NCBI GenBank assembly: GCA_037039925.1
Contig: JAXRKP010000234.1
Span: forward strand, 245,001-309,000
Direction: 5' to 3'
DNA: 64,000 nucleotides
DNA from: Doris montereyensis
Taxonomy: Eukaryota; Mollusca; Gastropoda; Nudibranchia; Dorididae
In this document: in pieces, positions 51,197 to 63,400 of the stretch
How positions within the stretch are numbered: the stretch's first letter is position 1
Layout of the letters: each line of letters opens with the position of its first letter
Program-made: the position numbers and the translations under genes
Notes under the pieces: generated by a model
The model's input: only the letters and a program-made list of their open reading frames with translations
What the model was told of the DNA's origin: nothing
The model's database searches: none

Positions 51197-54100
51197 AAAT
51201 GCAACTTATTGACTCCAAGCCAAATAAACCTACAAAATATGTATTGGTTGGCAGCTATGATATTCCATTCACGGTTTAATAGCATACACTGTGTCATAAA
51301 AGCCAAAGGAGAGAAAAAAACATATCATAGCTGCCAACCAATATGATATGAAAGTGAACTCACAGCAGCTTCAGACATGAGTACTGGATGAAGGTTGGCA
51401 TCTGACTTGATGCTACGACTGTACACGTAATCCATAACTTTCTCAAAAATATCCCAATTTTCAACTGCAAAGAATACACACAAAAAAAGAGCAGAAACAT
51501 ACATTAGCAAAATTAAGAAACCTTCAAATGTGAAACATTAAAATAATCTAGATGTCTCCAAGCAAATTTAGTTATTGGAGAAAAAGAAGAAGAAATAAAG
51601 CATGAAATCTCAGTAGAGAGTAATATAAACAAAGATTTAAAGAAAACGCAAATCTGTCTGATGGAATTAAAAGGTTATTCATACGGAGAAGGGTTATTTC
51701 ATTGGAATTTACCCTATCCACCATATCAGTGTTATGAGTTGATCCCAGGGTCTATTAAGAGGAAACAGCAAAATGAAAGACATGTAAAAGAGTGAAAAGA
51801 AAACAATAGGGCCTACAAGTAGCATCCACCAATAAAAAAAAAAAATAAAATAAAAAAGAAAGAAAGAAAGAAAATTGGAAAATTTAGGGGGAAAAAAGTA
51901 GCATGCAAACTTTGGTATTGATTGTTTGATAGATACTTTTAGCCTATTCACCATATACTGCCGATATCTAAGTGAATTAGGAAGGAACAGCAAATAAAGT
52001 GTCAAATGTAAAATAATTACTGCTTGTTTGTTTCAGTTTCATTGCAATTTACCCTGTCCAGATCCACCATATGCTGTGAGCGAAGAAAATTATATGAAAA
52101 TAGTGAGATGACTAGTAGGACCTACTACGTGACCAGAGTATGATAACATGAAATGATAAAGTACACAACACAACATACTCATCCCATCCTTCAAGAAACT
52201 AGACAGCTCCATATCTTTCACAGGGTGTTTCATGTACACTGTATCAATCAGGTATCGTTTGGGTGTGATATTGTTTTCATTATTCTCTGATTCAACTGCT
52301 GCTTCTAAGTCATCCAAAACTCCAACATGGGTCGGTATTTCAGCCTGAAGAAATCAATACAAAATGCATACAAATATTATACATATATGATATATGGACT
52401 GAAAATGTGGTAGGGAGTGACTGACAGTCCAGTTTAAGTTACACTCTGCTCAAAACCACTAGGATGGAAGTTATTATCAGATTAATTTAGTGTGATGAGT
52501 TAGAAATAATCTTATTCAAATAAAACTGTAGAAGATAAAAGAAAATGCTTTTGCTTGAATCAACAGCTTTCATTCTACTATCAACCATTGTCAAGGACTT
52601 TATTTTGTTTTGTTTAGTTAAAAAAGGAGGGATTATGCAGCAACAAATTTTAAATGTTACCTTTGGTGTGTCTTCTCCTGCAAATCCAGCTCTAAAAGAA
52701 TAAGATCCAATATCAAACACCACAGCACCCACTTCATCTAATAAAAAAGAACAAAACAATAATATTAATGTAAATAAAAATAAAGAATGATATAGAACAT
52801 ATTATTTAACATATGTTTCAAGAAATAAAGCAATGAAATGTATTGAATTGAACTATGAGCTCTAACAAATTATTACAATATGATTTACATTATTATCCTA
52901 GATAAAAATCAAATTATTGGAAAATGTGTGATATCAAAAATTAAAATATGTATTTGTGTCTGAGTAACAAGTGACATGAATATGGGGTCCAAATGGCACA
53001 GGAGGAAAAGCACTCAACTCTCACTTCAAAGGATGTGGCCTTGAAGACAAGCCTCTAAAAAAATTAAAACTAAATAGAAATAACACAAGTATAGTCTCAA
53101 TCAATGCATTTAAATAAATAGTGTGTGAAGAGTTATAATATTTTGATGGTTGTGAAAGTAGTGAACTCTGAAATGAAGAGAAGTCAGGAAGGGCGTGATC
53201 AATCTAAATCCCCGATCCCCCCTCTTTAAGTAATAAAAATACCTTGTCGATAGCGACATAAAATCAATAACCAACTTGGATTTAGCAAGATCATCTTCTC
53301 ATCTAAGACTAATGTAATTGTAAGATAAATAACATCTGTAAAGAAGCAAATCGTATTTGAAAAAAAAACAAACTCTGTAAAAATAATAAGCCCACATGTG
53401 CAATGATAAAAATGACATAATGTAGTTCGACTACATCTTATCATAGTACAGTATGGCCTGTCAGTGGTTTTGCGTGTACATGTAGCCCATGGTAGCATTG
53501 TACTGTACTAATTGGTGATAGCAAGAGGAAGGGGAGGTTGTCTAGACTAATGGCATTGCTCTTGCTCTCACTTTCATTTCATCTCCATGGGTCGCCTGAA
53601 TCAGACTGTAGTCGGTAATTGCCAAGTGATGAAAGGAATGAAAAATGAGGGTATGGGAAGGAAGGGTATCTTGGCATATGCCACGGGTATGATTAAAATT
53701 ATTAAAGAAAAAGATATTGTGTGACCTTTGAAAAAGGAAACAAAAACAGATAATCAACAGGAATGAGGATGTGTGCACACAAATTACAATCGTAGACAGA
53801 CTTTTAGCTGATTGCTAGCATACTGTTCAAATAACTTTTGTCTGTCTTCTTCACTGACATAAGTTGCATGTGAACATTGCTATTTAAAGACAGCTCGAAA
53901 ATGGCAAGAAATCGGATTAAGCGAGATTTTGTGGTCAGTCCTGGCGATCTTGCTACTTCTGGGTTCTACTATCAAAAGCAGAAGCATGGTCCCAAGTCGA
54001 TGTATTTTTTTTCTTCTTCTTCTTCATAATAACTGACCAACTCAATTCTTAAGTATTACTGTCAGCGTGCACATTTTGATTTAACCCAAAATATTAATCC

Positions 54101-57009
54101 AATTTTGGCTTTAAAGTGATGTATTTAATTCTGTTTTTATTTTTAGTCTTCAGTACTGTTGTTGAGTTTTATTTCTGTTGGCAGTCTACAACCTTACTGT
54201 ACTAGGGTAAAACGAGTGCAGGTGACAATCAATGTTTGAAGATGGAACCATATATGTTTGATAATGATAGCCTAACCTGGTTCTTCTTGAGTTAAGTTTG
54301 AACTGATCAAATGGAATAAACAGTTGGCCATTTATAGCCTTAAAGAAAATATTAATTATATTTCTGGCTCTACGTTCTTCTAAAGGCATCAATCGCAATT
54401 GGTTCATGTTGGTTTTGGTATTTCCTTTAGTGTATGTATAATTATTAGTTACAAAGTGGGCTGCATTCTTTTGTACTTTCTCAATTTCTTATGTTATTAT
54501 TGTTAGGTCTGTTGGTGTGGGTCCCAGACAGCTACCATTATCTAAGACTGGTTTCACTAAAGCCTTGAAGCACTTCTCTTTACATTTTGAGGACAGTTGC
54601 AAAGATTTCTTGTACTTCTAAGGAAGGCCAAAAGGCTGTTTGCTTTTCTGCACAGTACTCTATGTTTATTCTTTCTATTTCAATTTAGTGTCTATTACTA
54701 TAGTAACTACTAGAATCTAAGTGTTTTGCACTATTGGTTATTCTTTAGTTTTTTGGTTATGTATGTAATCTTTGCTTCTAACTGCCTTGTTTCCTGATGG
54801 CAGGGAATTATAACAAGAGGAAGAATACTAATAATTAGATAGAAAGAGAGACAGGTGGCACATGGACCTGGGAGAGAGAGAGTTTGTAAATATATGATGG
54901 ACCCCAATTCTGGTTTCATTTACTAGTTTTATCATATTATTCTTCATGAGGAGAGAGCGGGGTGATCAGGAGGGTATCCCCTTTCGTTTGCCCCTTGCAG
55001 TACATTAAAAAAAGCATAAAAAGAGCCCTGCTTGCATGTTTTTAAGTCGTCTTTCTATTATTACTCCTGCTTTAGCATCTCTGCAGTGTATAAATCCCCT
55101 GGTGGTGATAGTGAGTGCCTGGGAATCGTTCCCAGTCATAACATAACTTAAAGTAAAACATTTGAGTTGTCAGAAGGGAGACCTGAGCCTTTTATTTTTA
55201 TCGAGATCTAGATTAACCCTTACGTTGCCACCCATTATACACCGGATGTCTTTGCCATTGCCCCGCATTTTGGCTGAAATCCTTAGAAGTGACTCATATC
55301 AGGAAAAATTCTCATTTCTTACTTTCAGTTTCAGGACATTCTAATGATATATTGTGCTACAAGAATAACTATTTAAAGTATGCAAATGAGGTCATGTGAT
55401 TATAGCATCTATCCTGGATTTTGACAATTTATGTTTTTTTTGGTCATACCTCAGTGAAAATGAGTTTATGGCCACAAAACACACCATTACGAAGCATATT
55501 ATGGGTTAATCATCATTTTTAGTTGTATTTATTATTTTAGTGTGAAGAAGACAGAGAAAAAGGGAATAATTGAACAATAATGTGAAAAAAATACAATTAT
55601 TCATGTTGCATGACAACACAAAAAATGCAATTATAAAGAAAAATACACAAAATGACACAAAAACAGTAATCAAGAATTAAAACTTTTATTTTGCTGAGCT
55701 GTCCTATCTCAGTAAGTCTTCTATTCTTGTGTTTTCTGCGGTTGTGTGTCATATATATGTCTCTAATTTTCAAATATTCCCAGTGCCAGGCTCTAGCGTC
55801 AACAGTGCCACACCCTCTTTTTAGTTAAGTGCTCTTTCCCAAAGAACCTCATACACTTGGTTGTTACTGTCAAAGTCAATTGAATTTATAAGCTCTTCAA
55901 CACCTCTATCATATTCGCTGCACCATGGGTCATCACTATCTTCAACTCTAGCCTCGTCAGATTCATAAAGGCGCATAATCTGAGGTTGCCGGTGTAAACA
56001 AGTCGGAAAAATAGGTCAAATTCGGGTCAAATCAAAAAAAATCATGCAGTAGCAGCAGTCTAATATTACGATGGATGGGAAACTACTCTACAACTATGTA
56101 CATTGCTTTATTTTATATTCTGCCTTTTTAGTGGAGCTGGTCAAGTTTCAACCACAGTTGAAGTCGGCAATACGAATAATCGAATGACTACTGAAAGTTT
56201 TGACTTTAGTCGAACTCAGCAACGTAAGGGTTAACCAAAGTAGAGCTCGTTGTGTTACCGGAAGTGACTTTCTTACAGTGAGAGGTTGCCCCAGCCATTT
56301 GCATGAAAAAATGAGTGTGTGCAACAGGTTAAGCTAGGATGTAGACTTAGTTTGAACAATGAGTTCATGTTTACAGATGATAAAAGACCTATAAAACATG
56401 TATTTTTTATAAAGAATAAGGGATTCATATTAAGATGTTATTGCACCAAGAGAAACTTAAACTAAGGACTTAATATTAGCAGCAATAGCCGTGTAATGAA
56501 CTTATGCCTCTCACGAGGTGTGTTGAATGGGGAAAGCGTCACTTTGACGAGTGATAACGAGGCTTTTCGGGAAAGCCACAAGCTTAAAATAAATAACTGT
56601 TATTTAACTATTAATCAAAGTCAAAGGTCAAACTATGTCATTAAACATGTAAGGAAAGTGAAAATTTCCACTCAAGAAGCCTAGGTGTCTGGCCCTATAT
56701 ATAGGGCCTGCAAGCTTCCTGTGCTAATGACGGGCGCCTAAATATAGGGCCTGCACGCTTCCCGGGCGGACAGCAACACGCCCTTTATTTAGGGCCGGCG
56801 CTTTTCTTGGGTTAATATCTCTTATCTAGATATAGAGATCCATTCAGAGATTCTAAATCTATAATATATCTAGATCTCTCTAGATCTAGATCTATATATT
56901 TATATATTAAATATCTTCTTCTACCAATTCTCGATCAAACTACTACTGCATAAATAAATGTATGTAACCAGTAACAAGAATTACCTCCCCCATAGACGCC
57001 TCCACTCAT
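42501..57009 (-). CDS. ACTL6A: Actin-like protein 6A (BAF53) ortholog, complete, 14 coding exons
   Basis: Nuclear actin-related protein, a shared subunit of SWI/SNF (BAF), INO80 and TIP60/NuA4 complexes. Exons in coding order: 56985-57009, 52661-52737, 52179-52344, 51364-51464, 49798-49895, 48539-48633, 48174-48280, 47025-47111, 45812-45873, 44247-44361, 43719-43799, 43355-43450, 42839-42925, 42501-42581. They sum to 1278 nt = 425 aa + stop, without any frameshift, close to the ~429 aa of vertebrate ACTL6A. Landmarks: [13 protein letters not shown] start, [15 protein letters not shown] (phosphate-1 region), [27 protein letters not shown] (phosphate-2), [15 protein letters not shown] (adenosine loop), [12 protein letters not shown], terminal [11 protein letters not shown]. 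All introns GT-AG. First intron 4.2 kb. Assignment to ACTL6 rather than another Arp rests on near-colinear identity; 6A versus 6B is a vertebrate split and does not apply. Confidence 0.95.
42839..42925 (-). CDS. ACTL6A: ACTL6A exon 13
   Basis: 29 codons, [29 protein letters not shown], phase 0 both ends. Confidence 0.93.
43355..43450 (-). CDS. ACTL6A: ACTL6A exon 12 (adenosine motif)
   Basis: 32 codons: [32 protein letters not shown]. Confidence 0.93.
43719..43799 (-). CDS. ACTL6A: ACTL6A exon 11
   Basis: 27 codons: [36 protein letters not shown] is highly characteristic of ACTL6. Confidence 0.93.
44247..44361 (-). CDS. ACTL6A: ACTL6A exon 10
   Basis: [50 protein letters not shown] is diagnostic of the family. 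Confidence 0.93.
45812..45873 (-). CDS. ACTL6A: ACTL6A exon 9
   Basis: 62 nt: [20 protein letters not shown], ending in phase 2 at GATGC/GTAAGT. Confidence 0.92.
45940..46090 (+). repeat. Dispersed repeat R1, copy in ACTL6A intron
   Basis: TTTTACCCTGTCCACCATAT, GATCTCATGGTGAATTAAGA, GAAACAGCAAGGTGAAAGAT, CCAGCAGCCCTCGCCAACCG: one of the cleaner 5' halves. Confidence 0.6.
46188..46280 (+). repeat. 45-bp tandem duplication
   Basis: TTTTTGTTCATTTTACCTAT then TTCCAAAAATTTTCT occurs twice in tandem. Confidence 0.85.
46600..46835 (+). repeat. tRNA-derived SINE, family 4
   Basis: GTCAGTAGCTCAGTTGGTAG then AGCATCGGACT is a good A-box and anticodon-arm-like segment. The B-box is degenerate (AATTCAATTCTC). 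Body runs on past tRNA length to GGGCACACACTCACACA. Not a functional tRNA; orientation is antisense to ACTL6A. Confidence 0.65.
47025..47111 (-). CDS. ACTL6A: ACTL6A exon 8
   Basis: 29 codons: [29 protein letters not shown], the basic variable insert region of ACTL6. Confidence 0.92.
48174..48280 (-). CDS. ACTL6A: ACTL6A exon 7
   Basis: [35 protein letters not shown]. The codon split across the previous junction encodes Cys where vertebrates have Gly (QGIVKSPL). Confidence 0.92.
48539..48633 (-). CDS. ACTL6A: ACTL6A exon 6 (phosphate-2 motif)
   Basis: [31 protein letters not shown]; donor CAGT/GTAAGT. Confidence 0.93.
48915..49205 (-). repeat. SINE family 2 copy b (intact)
   Basis: On the minus strand: tRNA-like head GTGGCGTCGGTGGCCGAGCG, GTTAGGCTGCCGGACTGGGG; core TTCCTTGGGAAAGACACTTA, then CTACCTAGGTGCCAATGGGT; tail TTCCGCTTCACGCTATAGAA and CTCTATAGGCCTTAAGGGCC. 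It is the reference copy used to see that 18960-20095 is split. Inserted in sense orientation in ACTL6A intron 5. Confidence 0.7.
49798..49895 (-). CDS. ACTL6A: ACTL6A exon 5
   Basis: [32 protein letters not shown] plus a split Ala codon (GC/T). Confidence 0.93.
49975..50225 (+). repeat. Dispersed repeat R1, doubled copy
   Basis: GTGATCTCAGAGTGAATTGA then a second start, ATTCACCCAGTCCAGCACAT ... TTTCAGGATGAATTGAGAGA; two partial copies in tandem. Confidence 0.5.
50365..50650 (+). repeat. SINE family 2 copy c
   Basis: GGTCATGTGGTCTTGGGTTC (B-box region), AACACACATTTCCCCACTCT, CTGATGCAAATGGGGGCCAG, TTCCACTCCACGTTATAGAA. Confidence 0.6.
51158..51194 (+). repeat. (TA)n microsatellite
   Basis: Pure TA of ~36 bp in ACTL6A intron 4. 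Confidence 0.95.
51240..51346. repeat. Small inverted repeat
   Basis: TATTGGTTGGCAGCTATGAT (51242-51261) faces ATCATAGCTGCCAACCAATA (51324-51343), ~20-bp arms around ~62 bp. A partial echo, CATAGCTGCCAACTTATT, occurs at 50989. Possibly a foldback or MITE remnant. Confidence 0.6.
51364..51464 (-). CDS. ACTL6A: ACTL6A exon 4
   Basis: [42 protein letters not shown] is universal in the actin fold. Confidence 0.93.
51695..51835 (+). repeat. Dispersed repeat R1, copy
   Basis: GGAATTTACCCTATCCACCA, GATCCCAGGGTCTATTAAGA, GGAAACAGCAAAATGAAAGA, GGGCCTACAAGTAGCATCCA. Confidence 0.5.
51940..52115 (+). repeat. Dispersed repeat R1, rearranged copy
   Basis: GCCTATTCACCATATACTGC, AAGTGAATTAGGAAGGAACA, then GCAATTTACCCTGTCCAGAT. 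Confidence 0.45.
52179..52344 (-). CDS. ACTL6A: ACTL6A exon 3
   Basis: [55 protein letters not shown]. The acidic segment matches the variable loop of ACTL6 before Y-x-I-D-T. Confidence 0.92.
52661..52737 (-). CDS. ACTL6A: ACTL6A exon 2 (phosphate-1 region)
   Basis: [29 protein letters not shown] replaces the D-N-G-S of actin, as in other ACTL6 proteins. Confidence 0.93.
52738..54170. other. ACTL6A intron 1, part without recognised features
   Basis: AT-rich; only short ORFs without motifs. Confidence 0.5.
54180..54660 (-). mobile_element. CR1/Jockey-like LINE 3' fragment
   Basis: Minus-strand reading: [81 protein letters not shown]. This is the A-x-x-x-L-V-x-P-x-L-E-Y ... V-Q-x-x-A-A-R-F-V ... 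R-x-x-x-R-L-x-x-x-Y-K-x-I-N-G ... H-S-F-F-P-x-T-I-R-x-W tail common to CR1/Jockey LINEs. Lies in ACTL6A intron 1 in sense orientation. Confidence 0.7.
55217..56230 (-). mobile_element. piggyBac-type element (degenerate/non-autonomous) flanked by TTAA
   Basis: Left flank TTAA (55213-55216) then CCCTTACGTTGCCACCC; right end GCAACGTAAGGG then TTAA (56231-56234). This gives 12-bp terminal inverted repeats beginning CCC and a TTAA duplication, the piggyBac hallmark. At about 55815-55985 the minus strand stays open: [35 protein letters not shown], an acidic segment like piggyBac transposase N-termini. No catalytic domain seen. 1014 bp. Confidence 0.65.
56700..56800. repeat. Short repeated TATAGGGCCTGCA motif
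   Basis: ATATAGGGCCTGCA(A/C)GCTTCC occurs at about 56697 and 56742, and ATTTAGGGCCGGCGCTT at about 56788. Local GC-rich island in AT-rich intron, ~200 bp upstream (genomic +) of the first coding exon. Confidence 0.5.
56985..57009 (-). CDS. ACTL6A: ACTL6A exon 1 (start)
   Basis: ATG at 57009: MSGGVYGG then a split Asp codon across donor GGAG/GTAATT. Identical to the start of vertebrate ACTL6A through DEVGA. Confidence 0.93.
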
Positions 57010-57667
57010 GTTTAACGATCTTTTTCTTTGATACTTCACTCAAAATTAATAAATCAGGACTACAGCAAGAAAGGAGAATCTCCAGATATATATCTCTAGG
57101 TCTAGATCTATGACTCGACTTAGTTCGAATCATGAATCAATCAAAACAAAGGCACGCTCTTCGCCGGTATTAAAATTCAGATATCGAGTAGCCTACTGCG
57201 ATAATATCGTATTTTTTATGCTGGCCATCGCTGATTTTAATTGGGATTCATTTATCATTTTACAAAGTGGAGTCTCAGTGATTATCGCTCAATGACATTA
57301 AATTATTTCTTGAACGATTTTCTCTTAAGATAATGAGCTAGTCCCTATATTTAAAACATTTTGGGAATTAATTCAGAATATTGATGGAAATGTTTTATAT
57401 CGATGTCATTCGATTGTATATTTTCTATCTCCACCGTCAGAGATCTACTACATCTATTAATTGACGTAATGGCCGTCAAATATTTATATCGCCATTATTG
57501 TTAATGTTCCAAATGCATCAACATAGCATAAACATCTTTGAAAGTCATAGAGAGAGAAAATGGAAGACGCCTTGCTAAGATGCCACGGTTTAAGTAAGGC
57601 AGCTGATTGGAATATAATACAGTAGAAATTAAAGCAGAAAGTTACAATCCTTGACTTGGCACAGTCA

Positions 57668-57908
57668 AACCATAAATATATTACATTACTCTGCTTTGTT
57701 CACTTGACGCAGGTGTGAATGAGTACCCAGTTATAGGAAGAGAAAGATCTTTCAGAGTTTTAGTATGAAGCACCTGGCAGACTGTTATACTGTATACTCC
57801 TCAGTGAGTTGAGAAGGATTTTTAATGAAATGGCATGCTGGGGGATAAATAATGTACAGTCTGTGAACCTGCATTTGTGCGGGGATACACACTATAAATC
57901 CATCTTTA
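57668..57908 (+). repeat. SINE family 3 copy c
   Basis: ATTACTCTGCTTTGTTCACT, TGACGCAGGTGTGAATGAGT, GAGTTGAGAAGGATTTT, GTGCGGGGATACACACTATA. Head missing. Confidence 0.55.
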
Positions 57909-58268
57909 TGTTTTATCTGTATATTTTCCTCTGATCAGATAAGGGACCGGCCGAATTTCCTGCAGGCCTAAATAGTACCACCTACTTATAGATCTCAAAT
58001 ATTAATATTTGATTGCCCAAATGCATAAGCAATAGGTTTGAGATCTAATCCACATGTGATTTGGCTTACTGCGCATCTTAAGATGAGTGCTTTCACTTCA
58101 TCATTATTATTTAATTCCAACATTCGTACATGTATATTTTTCAGACTTTTATTGTATTTTTTAAAAATTGCTTACATGTTACTCTCTTCATCCCTTCTTC
58201 TCATTTATTCTTTGACATCCATATGTCTTATTCTACTCTTTTTTTCATTTTTTTCCATTCCTTAATTC

Positions 58269-58858
<590 letters not shown>

Positions 58859-59114
58859 TTCCCCTTACCTTACGCTGTTTCTAGATCGTAATCTTCTATT
58901 CGATGATCTTCTCTTTTCTTTCTTTCGCCTTTGACTTCTCATACACCCTGCCCCAAACCCCATTATCTCTCCATTTCTCGTCTACTCGTTTTAAATATGT
59001 TGTCATGGTCGTCCCTTTCTTGATTCTACTACTCTCTACTCGCCCCCTTTTCTTCATCCTTTCTGGTTTTCCTTCTGACAACACACTGTGTGATGTCTGT
59101 ATATGTGTGAAGTT

Positions 59115-59175
59115 ACTCATCGTTTGTTAGCTGACGAAAGGTTATACCCGAAACGTCACGTGTTTGTTGTATCTT
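59115..59175 (+). ncRNA. Hammerhead-like motif, copy 3
   Basis: CTGACGA 59131-59137, AAGG/CCC stem around TTATA, GAAAC 59150-59154, GTC 59155-59157, CACGTG. Compared with copy 2 the stem changes at several positions while both core blocks stay identical. Confidence 0.5.
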
Positions 59176-59559
59176 CCTTTTGAAGTTGTCAATAAGTCTT
59201 AGTTCGTTAATCACGTTTGACTCCAATCCACCGTGGCTCCTTAGTGTTATACGCTCGCAGTTATAAGCGTATGTCACTTCTCTAAAAGTCAAAACTAGAG
59301 TTCCTTTATATACTAGGTCTAGATCTACATATTTTACATTTTTTTGTGATTTGATATACATGTGTATGTTTCATTGCTGAGATATGGGAAGGGGAGTTGA
59401 GGTTTATCTCCAAACATAATGAACATATTGTGTTACAATGTACTTCCTTTAGTGGTTCATTTGTGACAAATTATGTTAAAGACATAACATATTTCAGGAA
59501 GCGATTTTGCCGTTGTCTGTTTGTCACTCTGTGTGTTTATGAGTGTGGGTGTGTGATAT

Positions 59560-60100
<541 letters not shown>

Positions 60101-60447
60101 TATAGCTGATACAAGTAATACATGTACTTATGTTTTGTGGTTGAACAGTGAACAGGCCTCACTGGCCTCAAACTCAAACACTCAACGCACATCCTCAACT
60201 CCAAATTAGTAAAGCATCATACTCTTTATCTGGGATCGAACTACAACGATTTTGCTTGGCTTTTAATGCGTATATATGTATTTTGTGAAAGGTCAGAGGT
60301 TAAACCCCACGAGGTCATATCGAAAGAAAGCATTGGCCTCGCACGTCCTTTCACACTATTACTGCCGTCACTACCAAGTATTTTCATTATTTGCATTACA
60401 CTTTGCCTCAACTGCCTCAGAAGGCTGCTCAGTATAAAATCTTCATC

Positions 60448-60477
60448 ATGAACTCCTTACGACTGTTTAACAGACGG
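60448..60477 (+). CDS. SSBP1: SSBP1 exon 1 (10 codons)
   Basis: MNSLRLFNRR then donor CGG/GTAAGT. Start preceded by ATCTTCATC. A tiny presequence-only first coding exon. Confidence 0.7.
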
Positions 60478-63400
60478 GTAAGTGAGAGCAGATGATATGT
60501 TTCCATCTTTTATATGCATTTATTTCATCACACGGATCGTATCGGCACTAGAGTCTAGAATTTAGATTCTAGAACTAGATTCTAAATCTACTCACTTTGG
60601 GGAGGGCATAATTTTCTTGTCAAGAGTAGTGATAATAATGTACACTCTGGCACTGGCATGATTTAAAAATCTGCTTTTAGGGCTGGATGATGAACATAAT
60701 TGGCTACTAGGCTAGGACTAGATCTAAATGTTTTAGTAACCCCTTAGCCCAATTGAATGAGATTTTTAGGTCTACTAGCGGGGTTGTGACCCAATCATTC
60801 CTATGTTGGCAGGCTGTCAGTTATTCTCAGCCTTTGGGAATACCAATTTATCTTATTCCCAACCATGTTGGGAATATTACTCTGTTTTGTTCCAACATGG
60901 TTGGAAATAATTAAAACACTGGCTATTCGTTATTCCCAACCGGGTGTTGTTCAAGAAGCGCTGTACATGTACATATTAGTTTTTTACCAGAGAAGCACGC
61001 TGGACGTATTTATAAGTAAGTTTTTGTTTGGTCTGCTTCGCTAATCACTTCCCCTTTCCACACCTCTGACCGGCAACAAATTTGGCCCTTGTGTATCGCC
61101 GTATAAGGACCATCGTGACTGACTGAGCTCAATTGAAATGGCAATGTGAACTTTAATTTGATGGGAAATTTGGCTTTTATTGATTAGCCAATAAACTTTC
61201 ATTATACTTGACCAACAGAAAGCAACGTCTTTGGATAAATTCAACACGTGCAGCCCTCTGCAAAGACACACATTTACATGAACTGTAAATTGATTGATCC
61301 TCCCATTTCGATACTATTAGATTGACAAGCATTTGCCTGGGTGAATGTGTTATACTGACCAATGATGAAATGAGAGAGAGAGGGGGGGGGGGGAGAGAAA
61401 GAAAAAAAAAGCGAGAGAGAGAATATGATAAAGGGAGAGAGAGATAGAGACACACATATAGACAGAAAGCCGAGAGAGAGGTAGAGAAAGAGAGAGATAG
61501 ACAGACAGACAGACAGACAGGCGCAGAAAGAGAGACAGATAGACAGACAGGCACAGAAAGAGAGACAGACAGAGAGGGGGGGGAGAAATAGAGACACACA
61601 CACACACACACACAGAACTCCAACTGAAAGGAAGATGTCCCACACTATACAAATCAAGCCTGATTTGGTCTAGGTAGAGGAAGTTTGAACACCAGATGCC
61701 CCGATTGACATTTGCATGTCAGCACATGTTTCGAATGGCAATTCAGAATTTTAGCTGACTTTAACATTTAAATGTTATCTATCTAAAGATGTGAATATAT
61801 GTGACTAGATTTATTTAGATAAACATCTTAAAATCGTGGGAAAATAGTTGCTATGGCATCTTCAACGTCCTAGGCGTGTCATTTCACGACTTATTCTTGC
61901 CATTGCTAGCCAGGAGAGCAGAACGCTAGATCTACTTATTCTTAAGTGCTTGCATTTTCACTCTTTCGAACTTAAGAAATCTAGATTGCTTAAGTCTGAC
62001 TTTCTTGTGTTGCAATAAAATCTAATTAATAATTGTGATTTTTATATCATTCTTGTAAATAAAATGTTGTATCTCCGTGTGTCTAGACCTATTTACACTA
62101 GTTCTAGTTCTGGATGAAGATGTTCTTCTGTCCAACGAACGAGTTGAAAGAAATAGGACCCGAAAAGAAAAGAAAAAAATGAACTAGTAGTAAGGTTGAG
62201 ACATTTAATAATTTGTTAGAGAATTTGAGAATTGAAAACAGACTTCACAAAATACTAAATTACATTTTATGACCATGGATCAATATATGTAAAACTACAG
62301 GGGCGTTTAGCTTGTTTCGGGTATTCCTGATTAGACTTCCTTCTTTTCTCATTATAATAATCATCACCACTAATGTTGGCATTATTATTTGCAGTATTAG
62401 AATGATTATTAAGAAGAATATAAATGGTAAGAGTAGTTACACTGTTTTTGTAATAACATTATTATTTATGAATAATGATGTAGGTACTCACTTCCCTCGT
62501 ATTTTACTATAATTAGGGATTTAAGCTCCACACAAAAGAGTTACCAACGATCTCTACTGAAACAAGGGCAGATAATTTTTGCACACTAAACGCCCCATTG
62601 AAAGTCTCTGATTTGAATCAGATATTGTGTGTGTGCAGTCATAAGAAATTTATGCAAATTTTGAAAGAGAACCAATTTCGTCCTGACCCTACAGTTAAAA
62701 AAAAAATGTTTTGTTTTTTTTTTCACAATGAGCAGATCTGATTGACAATGAACAATTTTGAATGTTATATTTATTTACAATCACATCTTTTATGCCATCT
62801 AGGTCACCAACCTTCTTGGAAGACAATGCAACAGGACCTTAACATATGATAACAATCCTGTCACAGAAGAAGTAAATGAAGGCATACGGGAAAGACCAAG
62901 AACAGAGCGATGTAATCTTACAGCTGAGTAGATGTGTTAAATTGTTAAATAAATATAAACTTACAATTGTCTATCATTTATCTGTGTTTATCATCACTTT
63001 TATAGATCTTAGGAACATAATTACTTTTCTTTGCACTTTTTTGCCTTAAATTATTTTAATTGTTTTATTATTATTTTTATACAAGAAGATTGAGGAAAAA
63101 AGAATGCCACTTGAAAACCTATTAGTGTTATCATTTTCAGTCTCTCAATTCAAATGTTAGCTAAAAAAAACCAGCTAAAAATTCCTGAAACAAACAAAAC
63201 CTGAGAGAAAAAAACCCAAACAATAAGTAACATGGGAACTAACCCCTGTTGAAAACAGCTTCATGTTTTGATTACGTATTTGTGTTTCTCCTTTGACACT
63301 TTCAAATATAAAATTTGAGAAGACATCTATTAAATGCTAAATGTTATGACAGGATTTAATTCGAGTTATTATCCAGAACAGTCTGCCAATCAAATTTGAG

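Noticed and set aside
60266..60451. 61-aa ORF ending just before the SSBP1 start
   Set aside because: No family motif, reads through the presumed 5' UTR in another frame; the SSBP1 frame explains the splice pattern better.
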